A DNA stretch of 64,000 nt from Heterocephalus glaber (lineage: Eukaryota > Chordata > Mammalia > Rodentia > Bathyergidae). The notes under the pieces were generated by a model. The model saw only the letters and a program-made list of their open reading frames with translations. It did not search any database and was not told where the DNA came from. This document shows positions 9,901 to 21,900 of this stretch, piece by piece (within the stretch, counting starts at the first letter, position 1; the number at the start of each line of letters is the position of its first letter). The position numbers were made by a program, and so were the translations under genes. Location: contig NW_004624782.1 in assembly GCF_000247695.1 (NCBI RefSeq), forward strand, positions 12,242,094 to 12,306,093. The letters are read 5' to 3'.

Positions 9901-12900
9901 CTACTGTGCATTTCCATTCCCTCTAGGCTTTGAACCTCACTGAACATTACTATTGTTGTTGTTGTTATTTGTACAGTCAGTAGTAATTTGCCTTCGCTCC
10001 TGGTGATTTCCAATCACCCTCACTCTCACTCTCGCTCTCAGACTGTAGCCCCGAGTCTGTTTCAGTCTCCGCTGAGCTCCTCAGCTAATGGCACTGCTCA
10101 CTGAATCCTCCAGAGGTTGAGCTGAGCGCTCTGGGTTTCTTTCTCCTGCCTGCTCCCACCCCACTTACTCCCCCTGCCTTCAAGCAGATCTATTTTCTCA
10201 TACAGACTCCTGTAATATTTGCTCCAGGTTTTCTAGTCGTGCTCCGGAGAAAGGGTGATTGGAATTAGCTAGTCTGCCATGCCAGAACATAACCCATCGC
10301 CTGCTCTCTTTTAAGATTTATTTTCCCTTGGTGCCTTTTTCTTTGGCCAACACAGTTGAATTTGCATCAATTAAATATGCATATGACGCAACTCCATGAC
10401 ATCTGCGTTCCTCTCCCGCACTGTAATTGTCCCTCACTCTACTGGAAGGGACTTCTGTCCTGTGTTGCTCCAGTCTCCACTCACGAGGCTTCCAAGACAC
10501 TAGTATAACCGCTGTTCAGAGACCTGTTGTCTTCTGGAGGGCAAAGGAACATTCATCTTTAATGCACAGAGTTTACTGTCCGAGTTTTCAGAGCGCTCTG
10601 GGGAGTGATATATCTGAACCACTTTTCCCAGACAAGCTGCCAGCCATAGAAATAAAGTAATACCCTCTTTGTGAGTGAATCAGAAGGTGCTGACAGCCCT
10701 GTAGTTATCGTTTCTGTTGGAAATCCTGCAGCAGAAAGACCATTATGTCAAAGTCCAGAGTCTTATGACATATTAGTCCATGTTCATTAATAACAAGTGA
10801 CAGAAATTCACACTGGCTTAAGTAAGAAAGGAAAATGTATTACCACAGATCTAAAATGTCCAAGACTATAGACAGCCTCAGGCCTGGTGAGATCCAGGTG
10901 TTCAGACAGTTTCACTGGGCAGCTGTTTCTTCATCAGTTAGCTCTGTTTTTCTCTACTCCAGTGATTCTCAAACTTGAATTTGAATCAGACTTACTTGCA
11001 AAGCCAGTTAAAACACAGGTGGTTGGGTCCTCATCCCAGAGCTGATTCAGTGGGCCTGGGGTACAGCCTAGGCCGGTGGTGGTGAACCTATGGCACACAT
11101 GCCGCAGCCGGCTATTTGTTAGCACTGAACGCTCTAAAAGGTTCGGCATCACTGGCCTAGGCACTTTGACTCCTGACCAGTTCTCAGGTGACCCCGACAT
11201 TGCTGGTCCAGGAAACACACTTTGGGGACCACATTTCTGGTCACAGGCAAGCAGGCATTTCTCTTGTGGCCCAAAGATGGCCGCAGACTCTCCAGACGCC
11301 CTCTTACCTGCTTTTCCAGCCAAGGGAAACGAGACCACTCCTTCCCTAATCGTTGTCCACCATGAGCCCCAAAGCCAGCTGTCCCCTGAGCCAGTCTCAG
11401 CCTCTGTGGTCGGGGGACCTTGGGGTCAGATATGCCTCAGATGAAGAGAAGTGGGCAAGGAAAGGATGCTGTGACAGTCGTGGCGCTGTGAAAGTCACTG
11501 TGCCAGAAAGAAAAAGCCACTGCTGTTCATTTCATGTCAGAATCGTGGTTTTTCTAAGGCAGTCACAGCTGTGGTCACGAGCTTCCTGACCACTGGCAAA
11601 GAAGCCTGCATGTACGTAAGAAGATGTGCGTCACTGGGTCCGTCTGCTGAGAACCAGGGCACCGCTGTGCCCAGTGTGTGTCCTCAGAGCAGTCTGTACC
11701 ATCAGTACTTTTAAAGAGGGCGCTGTTCAGGGTAGAGGAGTCCTCATTCTCGAGGCAGGTGTGGAGCAAAGAGTCCTGGCAACTGCGAGGAAAGGCCTGT
11801 CCTCTAGTCTGCAGGCTTCGGTTGCCTTCTGTCAGAATCAGTGCGTTCCTGGGCTGGAGGGTGAACGCCAAGGCTACGGGAAACACCAGCCACATAGAGG
11901 CCCCAGCCCAATATAGAGACGACAGGAACACAGCCCTGCTGAGCCATGTGCGGCCGCCAGCTATTACCGCCTCACAGCCCACCCAGGCAAGGTGACTGCA
12001 GGCCGAAGCACTTTTATCACTGTGCGCTGGCTGGTGAGGCAGCTCTGGAATGCAGGCCAGCAGGAACGGGCTGGATGGCCTGGAGGGGTGGGGACAGCCG
12101 GCTGCTCTCCTGCATGGTCTTATTGTCCAGCACGGCCATCGGACAAGCCCCCGGGTGCGAGTGCTTCTGTGTCATGCTCCATCGCGCTGGCCAGCGTCCT
12201 GCCAGCCAGATTGTCACCAGGCCAACTCTAGCTGGAGTGACAGATTCCGTTTCGTGGTAGGCCATGCTGGAGAAGCACAGTGCCCCGTGGCCCAAATTCT
12301 GGTGATGGTGGCCACATTGGGATGCCAGTCCAGGCTTGCCAGCCATATGGCTTTGCAGGCCAGGCCAGGAATCCCAGTTTCCAGTGCATTTCCTCCTTTC
12401 TGAAAGCTTGGTGGAGGGTGAGACAGGAGGGTCATAAGATCAAACCCAGTCTGGGCAGCTTAGCAAGTTAGGGAGACTTTCTCAACATTTAAAGGGGGCG
12501 TGGCTCACTGGGAAAGCCATGGGTTCAGTCCCCACTATACCCCCTTCCCCCATGCTTGGCATCTGTTCCTGATTTTCTTAAAAGCATAAAAGTTGTACAG
12601 TACATACCCAAAGGCAGGTTTCTGCCAGTGGGCTGCTAGCTAATGATCAGTGCAGTAGCCCTTTGTTCTCAGACTGAGTATTTTCCATCACTGTGGTTTC
12701 CCAGGGGACCTCCTTCCAGGCCCCTTGTGTGTAGAAAGCAGTAATTTCGCTGAGACTCTGAACTTGAACTTTTTGAGTCACAGCTGGTGAAGGGGAGCAG
12801 GTCACCTGGCCAGGTTTGTGGCCTTGCATCATAGTGACATGTGGTGCATTCGTGGTAATTCTCCCACATTGACGCACCTTTTGTTTCTCTGTAAGAGAGA

Positions 12901-15900
12901 AGAAAGGCAAGCACCAGGGAGGCAAAGAGAAAGTGGAGTTATGGGAAGAGGGATGATTCTCAACCAGAAAAGAGCAGTTTGGGATACATTAAAATGTGCA
13001 ATTTGGCTTTTGCTGGTGGTACGGATTTACTGTGTGAATAAATTCACCATTCTCCATCTCTGTGATGAGAATAAATCCACCATCCTGCAGTGTCCAGTCT
13101 AGTGTTCACCTACTTGAGTGATGAGGATGTCAAAGAGAGTTAGAAGGTGGCTACCGTGTGCAGCTGCAGGATGGAGAAGAAACACGAGCGGGTCAGCGGG
13201 AGTGTGCCACAGTTTCTGGGAAGCCAGGAGCAGGGAAAGCTCTGGAACTGGCACTGCAGAGTTGACCTTCACTTGGAGAAAGGGTGATTTAATTTTTAAA
13301 CGCGTCTTCTTAGCATAATGTGACTCAAAGGGCACAGGCAGCTCCCGGTGGTCACATTGCAGAGGCGCTTTGTCTCCCTCATGAATGACGCTTGGGGCAA
13401 AAGGGTCCACGCAAATGAAACTGGTCCTGGATGGGAGAAAATCCTTCCTGAGGATCTTGCGAGAAGAGGTGAGCGCAGGGCTGGCTGGGCAAGGACAGAG
13501 CGCCCCCTGCTGGAGCCAGGCTGTGGGCTCCTGGGTCCCCAGGTGCCAACTGTTCTAGCCCAGCACAGCCCACTGAGCACTAGAGGAAGTCTTGTTCATG
13601 CACTGCCAGTAAAGCTTCGGTCGCCATGCAGCTCTTTCAGGGCTGATTTTTTTAAACGTGGTGCGAAAAATGGAGGCACTCACGAGTTTCCGAGTCTGCT
13701 TCTCCTGGCACTGCTGACCACTGTCCTCCCCCCCGCCCCAGCTTTGCACTACCAGATGTCTGGGCGCCGGCGAGTTTGTTTAGCTTTGCATGCAACTTTA
13801 GTCCCTGTATACGGGGAGCTCTGAAGGGGCCTGGGTTTTCAGCTGTGTGTTAGTGATACTCACGAATACCGAGACTGACAAGCGAGGATTGAGGTAGTGT
13901 CTTGTTTTCGATCCTGTGGCCTGGCATTCACTCCCATCTCAGTACGTGCCACCATCCTGGGGTGTTTGTTTGCGCCCCGCACCCGGGTACCTGGCAGAAG
14001 TGGGCATTCTCTCACATTAGCTTAGCCTTCGAGAAGCGTCCAGAGTCCCCATCAGGACAGTCCCTGCTGACAAGTTTGGTGGCACATACATGGAGTCCCA
14101 GCATTCTGGGAGGCTGAAGCAGGAGGATCACAAATTTTTGAGCAACTTCACAATGTAGCAAAACCCTGTCTTAAAATAAAAAGGCTGGGGGTTCTGCTTA
14201 GTGTGAAGACCCTGGATTCAATACCCAGGACTGCAAAAGAAAAAACCAGTCCTGCCTATTTTGGGAGCCAACCCAGGAGAGCTTCGGTATACTTCCTGTC
14301 CTGGAAACATACAGAAACACACAGAAGCTGCCAGTGTCATTGCCTATGGCATGTGGGTTTATATAATTGACATATATGTATGACTTATGGATTACAGTAT
14401 GACAATTCAATACAGTGTACAATGCACAGCCATCAAATCGGGGTAATGAGAGCATTTCCGTTTCCTCAAATATTACCATTTCTCTATGTTGAGAACCTTC
14501 AGTGTCTCTTTCGTTATACTGAAGTTTATAAGAAATTGTTGTAGACTACTGCTGCTGTGCTATAGAGCACTAAAGCTAACTCTACCATCTAACTGGGTTT
14601 ATTATTACCAATTTCTGTGTCACCTCCCCCCATTCCCTTCCCAGCCTCTAGTGACCTCTGTTCTACTGTCTACTCCCGTGTGATCAGCTCTTTTTTAGTT
14701 TCACAAATGAGTGAGGACATGTGGTGTTTCATGCCTGGCTCGTATCACTTGGCATAATGTCTTCTGGTTCCGTCCTCTTGCTGCAAATGCCAGGATCTCT
14801 CCCTGTTTGTTGCCAGATAATATTACAGTGTGTATGTAGATCGCTCACGTGACATTGTCCATTCGTGCGTCAGCTGACACCTAAGTTGATTCCGTACCTT
14901 GAGTCTCATGAATAGTGCTGCAGTCAACATGGGCGTGCAAGTGTCTCCTTGACACACTGATTCCATTTCCACTGGCTGTGTACCCTGTGGTGGGATTGCA
15001 GGATCATGAGTATGGGGCTGTATTTTCAGTGTTCTGAGGAACTCCGTACTGTTTTCTATGATGGCTCTGCTACATCCCCATCAGTATTGTGTAATAGTTC
15101 GCCTTTCTCCATCTCCATGCCAGCATTTGTTAATTTGTTGTCTTTTTGCCAGTAGCCATTCTGACTGGGGTGAGATGATATCTTGTTGTGTTTTTGGTTT
15201 GCATTCCTTGATGATTAATGATATGAGCATTTTCCCCATTCTTGCTAGCCATTTGTATGTCTTTTGAGAGCTGTCTATTCTGGTCTTTTACTCATTTTAA
15301 TCAGATTTTGTCCTCTTGTGTTGTTTGTATTCCTTATATAGTCTAGATACTAACCTCTTCTCAGATGGAGAGTGTGCACATATATTCTGTAGGTTGACTC
15401 TTTACTGCTAATCGCTTCCTTTTCTGTACAGATACTTCTTAGTTTAATATAACCTCATAGGTTTAGATTTGCTTTTGTTGCCTGTGCTTGAAGGTCTTAT
15501 CTAAAAATCACAGCCATGGGGCTGGGGATTTAGCTCATTGGTACCACACCTACCTGGCAAGCACAAGATCCTGTCTTTTTTGCATTGTTTGCATGTCTGT
15601 CATTTTTTCCAGCACCATTTGTTGAGGTAATTGTCTTTTCTTCAATGTATATTCTTGGCACCTTTGTCAAATGACAGTAGGCTGTAAATACATGAGTTAA
15701 TGTCTAGGTTTTCTACTCTGTTCCACTGATCTCTGTGTTGGTTTTTATACCAGTACCATGCTGCTTTGGTTACTGTAGTTTCTATGATGTTTTGAGGCCA
15801 GGTATTGTGATGCCTCTAGTTTGTTTTTTTGTGCTCAGGATTGTTCCAGCTGTTCAGGGCCTCTTGTGGTTCCATATGAATTTGTGCTTGGTTTTTTGTT

Positions 15901-18900
15901 TTCAATTTTTGTGAACCATGTCATTGGTATTTTGATGAGAATTTTATTGACTCTGAAGATGGCTTTGGGTAGTGCAGACATTTTATTAATTCTTCCAGTC
16001 CCTGAGCATCCAGTGCCATTCTCAGTGTTGCTACTTGAGCTCTCATTCCCGCGAAGCATTCTAACAAGAGGAGAGTGAAGGGGTCCAGCCAGAGTCTTTA
16101 ACAACAACTATCAACAGCCACGGGTGCGCTACACTGGGTCACAGACATACGGCTGTCCTTGGTATCCAGGAGCACTGGCCCAGGACCTCCTCCGCCAGGC
16201 CAGAATGGCTACTTCCATAGCATTGCATTGCGTGAGGTACCACAGGCAGTCTAGAGATGACTTAAAGCATACGGGAGGATGCGTATACCTTGCCTGTGTC
16301 CACTACACCATTTTCTGCAAGGGACTTCACATCCTCAGATTCTAGTGTGTTACATATAGTTTTTATTTTACTTGTAAATTCATGCATTTTTAACTATGAG
16401 CAAGCAGTAATATCATTGCCCTTTGCCCCCTAAACATTGCAGTGTGTGTCCCCTAAGAAGAAGGGCATCCAGTTTACCTGACCACCGTCCACTTAGGAAA
16501 TGCAGGCTAGTCAGCATTGACATAAGACTGTTTCCTAAGACGCGGGCTGTATTTGAGTCTCTCCTCTTGCTGCAGTCACATTCTTTATAGCACATTTCTC
16601 TACCCAGGCCCAGGGCCCCTCTGCACCTGCTTGACGTGTCTCCTGGGCTGCTGTGATTGGCCCCTGTCCTGCAGGCTCGCTTTATCTCTGTGACCTTGAC
16701 ATTTTTGGAGTATGCTAGCCGGCTGTTTTACAGAGTGCTCCTCCATTGGATCTCACGCGTTTTGAGCAGCCCTCCTCCTGTTTTCTTCCCCCAGGACCTG
16801 GCAGCCGCCGAGAAAGACCCCTGTCAGCACCCCGCAAGCCCATGTGCACTGCCGAGGACCGAGAGGAAGACGCATTGGCCGTGCTCCGAGCCATCCAGGT
16901 GGAGAATGCTGCCCTGCAGAAGGCGACCCTCTCCAAAAAGGCTGAGCCACCTGCCGGGCCCCTGGAGGTACGTGCCCAGGCAGGCTCAGGCCAAGAAGGA
17001 GGCGAGGGCTGTGCAGGGCCCCTGTGGGGCCCGGGCAGTGAGGAGCAGAAGGGCAGACATTGACTCTGACCCTCAGCCTCGCCTGCATTTCCCCTGCTGT
17101 GGACAGTTACTGCCCCGCCAAGGCTCCACTTCTGCCGCCTGCTTGCTGCTTTTTGTTTACTTTTGAAAGCCTCAGTTCAGTGCTGATGTGACCCCATTGT
17201 GGCTGATTGCTCTGCAACCTTTGACTTGGGCCGTAAATTGCTGGGTCAGTGAAAGAATGGAGCACATAGCAAACCGAGGCTTTGCTGGATCTCAGCCCCC
17301 AGAGCAGGAGCCCCGCAGCTGCGGTGGTCCCCCCTGCTCCCTGCTCTCCTGCCCTTGCCTGCTGCACTTGTTCACGAAACCTCTCTGAGCCTAGAGGTGT
17401 TCATTTGCACCCTCAGCTTTGGCCTTGAGCAGCAAACAGGAAGACCAGTGATGGGGCAGGGTGGGGCGGGGCTTCAGGAGCTAGAGGCCTTGGACCCTCC
17501 CAGTGTGCACTGTGTTCTTCCTCAGAAGCCTGGTTTCTTAACAAAAACATTTTTTGGTACCGGAGATTGAACTCAGGACCTTGCACTTGCCAGGCAGGTG
17601 CAGTGCCACTGAGCTAAATCCCCAGCACTTGAACCCTGGTTTCTGACTCACCCGCTGAGACCTCCTCACTTTGGCCAGCTCAGTGCTCACAGTGACTCTG
17701 AAGTAGGCAGGGCTGCTGTCACCACCCTGTTTTAGAGATGTGGCCACTGCACCCAGAGGAGCAAGGTGGCCTGCTCAGGTCCTGCCTTTGCACACGGCCA
17801 GGGTCTGCCTGGCTGCAATCCCAGGTCCGTCCACACCACCAGGTGTCCCCAGACTCAACTTCAGGCTGCTTTCTGGTGCACTTGGGCAATGCCCATTGTT
17901 GCTTCTGGAGCTCTGTTTTGGACCAGTGCTTATGTCTGTGGGTTTTGGAAAAGGTCCCCACCCCTCTCCGTGCCCTCATCTGTGAATGTAGAGTACCCCG
18001 TGGTGGCTCTGTTCCTACCTCACATCATGTGATGACATCTTTCCAGGACACAGAGGAACCACCAGCCAAGCCCTGGACCAGTCTGCTCAAGGCCAAGGAG
18101 GAAGCCCTGCAGGTCAGTGGAAGGCCGAGCCACACCTAAGCCCCCGTGTGCCCACAGCCCCGCTAATCTCAGGACACGGCTTCCAGGGTTCCAGCAGGTC
18201 CCATCTGCACCCTGAGCACCCAGGACCTTGTGCCCATTTCACAGTCAGAGAGTGGCATGCCCAAGGTGACAAGTTGAAGCTAGAAGTCCCCAGACCTGCT
18301 CATCAGACTCCTCTGTTTCTGTTTCCTAATGAGGAAACACAGAAATGGATCTTAGGATTGGGAATCAATAGGTGGTATCTATATCTTCCTAGGTCAATTA
18401 GGTGGAGCAACAAAGACAGCCCTGGAAAATAAAGACATGAATTATTAAAGCTCCCAGGAAATATCTTTGTTAGATCGTGTGTGGGTCTATGCAGTATGCT
18501 CAGAACATGGAGAAACAGAGACAGATAAACCCTGGTCTCAGGGAGCCTCCAGGAACAGCAAATAAAGCTCTAAATAAGCAGAAAGGGAGTCAAATCTGCT
18601 GATGGACGGGAGAGTGCTGGGTATGGGCTGGCTCTCAGCTCCCTTGGAAAGCACAGCCCACTTGCGCTGAGCCCTGCCTGTGAGAAGGACCCATAGCGAA
18701 CAGCGTTCTGGGTGGAAGGGATAGGAAAGCTTCAAGGAAGGAATGGGAGGGTGGAGGGCTGGAACGGGGTGCAGGGTGGGCAGGACACCACTCCAGAAGC
18801 CTGAGTGGGTTTTCTTCTGTGTTGCCCCCGCTTGTCCTGTCAGATACTGGTCCTCTTAAACCAGCATAAGCTGGCATTTCAGGTGGTCTCACAACTTCTG

Positions 18901-21900
18901 CTGGCCTAACCCCTGACCTGCAGGCCCACCCCCAGTTTCTGTGATAAATGAAAGAGAAGGCGAGGGACTCAGGGAGTTTAAAATGAGAGCTCAGGGATGT
19001 TCCCGGAGTTGTCTGTGGAGTCCGGTTACTTTGTGCAAACTGAACAGGGCCTCCTTGGGCATGCTGAAGGGTTTGGACGAGAGATATGATCAGTAGCTCA
19101 TCAGAGCACATGGCTGCGCAGGAGCGCCCAGATTGTGAGAAGCCGAGACTCAGCGAGGGGTTCTGGACCTGAGCAGCCCAGGCCGGCACCGGCTCCCTGC
19201 ACCCCTGTTCCTATCCCCCATTGAGACAGGCTGGTGAGGCTGTGCCTCCGGCCATGGCCATGCTGTCTTGGGCCAGGAGGGTTCCACGCACCTGTGTCTC
19301 ATAAGCATTTTGTTTTTAGTTGCTTCCTGCTGCCGCCGCCGTGTCCACGGTGCCTGAGCCGCCCCAGACAGCAGGGGGAGGCCACACCGCCCACCAAGCC
19401 CTCAACGGGATTGGCCTCTCGGGAAGCAGGTACTGACCATGGCGCCGGAAAGCCCCCTGCAGTGCAGCCACGCGCACCTTCCTAACTGGGGTCTCTCTCT
19501 GCCTTCCGGAGCTCCTGTAGACCATTTTCAACTGTAGGTTTAGGCTGCATCTCCCCTCACCCCATCCAGCCCGAGCGCACAAAAGCAGCTCAAGATCTGG
19601 CAGGGAAATGGCCCTGGCTTGTTCAGTCTGGTCACAACCTTCTCCCGGTCTCCTCTGGAGCAGCCCACACTGCGAGGGGCAGTGAACTTGTTCCTCAGCT
19701 GACCTGGGGACAAGGGTGGCCCAATGCCACATCCTGGAAACTCCTTTTCTGTCTTAAAGTTTGTTCATGTGCAGCAATCTGCCCATGAACATGCAGCATC
19801 AGAGACTGGATTGGTAAGTTTTATTATTAAAATAAAGATCTTATTGTCAAAAATAAATAAATTGATCTTCAGAAGGATGTACTAGCCATAGCCTGTAGGT
19901 TCACGTATGTCTTAGCACATAGGGACTCTCCCAGGGCTGTCCTGTAGGGTTGTGCATGTTATAGACTGTGCAAAGTACCTGGCCAAAGTCTGAAATCCAG
20001 TCTGCACGCTGGTCACAAAGTAGCCCTGAGCTGAGTCTGCATCAGTCCAGAAAGGGGGCTTTTCCCTCAGGATGAAGGAGGCATTTACTTGCTAAGCCAT
20101 GAGCCCTCCAGGGCCACCTCCACCCAGAGGCAGCTCCTGTTTATAAATTATCAAAAAACCAAATAGGTTTGAGGCAGAGCCAGCCCTTCCTCTAAGTGTC
20201 TGCAGAGCCCAGAAGAAACCACAGCTCCGCACCACCGTGGCCATAAATCAGAGCCCAGGTCCCCTGCACATGGGGGGCTGGCCCACGAGGCTGTGTGCAT
20301 CCGGCACTGTTCTGGCGGGCACTTCTGTCCTCCTCTCTGACACCCTCCATGTTGAGGGGTGCTTCACCTTACACAGCACATGGCGGGTGCAGCTGGGGCC
20401 CCCTGCTAGGTTGTCCTCTGCAGTGAGTAGAGCAGAGCCAGTGCCTAGAGCAGTGTCAGCACATTGCTTCTATAAAGGCCAGCTGGGCTGGCAGCCAGTA
20501 GGCATGCCCATCATTTATTTGTTAGTTTTAACATAAAGGCCATCCTTGGGATTTGGCCCGCATGCCTTGGTTTGGCCAGTCCGTGCCCTGGAGTCTGCAC
20601 CAGCTCTCCTCCAGCCCAGGGAGGTCCGCTCGCTGTCTGCCCCAGTTGCGCTGCTTCAGTGGGCTCTGATTCCATCACTAATTGTGCAGCTAGCCCAGGG
20701 AGAAGCCGCCTTCCTGCTGCCTGCGGGGTACAGACCTACTCCCCAAATTGTTCCTTCTCCCTGAGGGGCAAAGCCAGTGTGGTGCCGTCAGCAGGAAAAT
20801 GTTCTCTTTTGTGTGTCATTTGCTTCTTCCTGTTAAAATAAAATCCCATTTCAGACAACAGCAGAAGCTTCTGGAAGTCCTGCAGACCACTGGAGGTGAC
20901 CCTGCCCATCCCAGAGAGGTCACTGCACCAAGCGAGGAGCAAGCACTGGACACAGAGGTGAGAACTGGACGTGAAGACCAGCCCAAAAGGCAAGGGTGGA
21001 AGGGCCCTTGGAGCAGTCAGGTCTAGGGTTGGAGCAAGGGAAGCAGAGAATAAAGGTGCAGGCCACAGCCTTTTGGAGAGAAATCGCATGTAGGAAAATA
21101 TCCCACATTGCCAGTGACCAAGAAGTACAGAAGAGCACGGCCTTGGCATTCTCTCTGATACCTGAGTTGGCCAGTTATTTCCCACGGTGGCCTCTAGTCT
21201 GGCAGGGTTTCTTCCAAACTGGGCTGCCATGCCATGCTGGCGGCTGGATCCCTGGATGACACGCTCTCCGGAAAAACAATAGGTGGGCTCTCTTGGACTC
21301 AGGAAGAGCCTCAGAAACAGCCCAGCGGTCCCACCCTGGGGAAATCACGGAAGCAGCAAGTTATAGGCACAAAGGTGTTTATGGTGGAATTGTTGAACGT
21401 AAGAAAAATGAGGAGAAACCCATGGAAATAATCTAAATGCTGCCTCATAATGGAGTTAATCGGAAGCGTGTGATGATATGTCAGCTTTAAAGTACAGAAA
21501 CTTATCATTATGAGAATTAGAAAATCTAAAGTTCTATAAAGTTAACTGTAGAGATGACGCGAATCTTTGTGAAGTCCCACGAGGTGGCAGTGACTCTACA
21601 GAGGCAGGCCCTGAGCTGCAGCAGGGAGCCCTGCATTAGGCAGCAGCCCGGCAGGGGCTCTTCTTCTTTTGTGCCCACAGGTGTGTGTCCCTGCACACCC
21701 TCCACGCCCCCAGCTTCACCTGAGAGGGCTTGTGGGTTTTTATTACTGGCCAGCGAGCACTCAGTATGAATCCCACAGCCACGTGCAAACCCACATAACA
21801 GGTAAGGCCCTGCGCTGGCCTGGACCAGGGCTCCCGCACTGAACCCGGTGCCACCATTCAGAGGTTCCGTGGCCTCCTGCGGGCCTCGTGGGCTCTGGCC

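Larger units (their letters stand above)
3945..16794 (+). other. KATNIP intron (12.85 kb)
   Basis: Dense in mobile elements: SINEs at 4306-4514, a MaLR-type provirus (4790-7297) with a nested LTR, a mariner fold-back (7500-8006), MIR (about 8660), L1 antisense (about 9350-10300 and 14270-16020), a MER5-like element with hAT MITE (10960-11236), B1-ID SINEs (12408, 14072) and a palindromic DNA-transposon relic (16137). The 11250-13850 and 16350-16790 parts look largely single-copy without an exon I could support. Confidence 0.7.

Noticed and set aside
18635..19189. 184-codon open frame on the minus strand
   Set aside because: No domain or conserved pattern, and overlapping unique intron sequence. 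Treated as chance.
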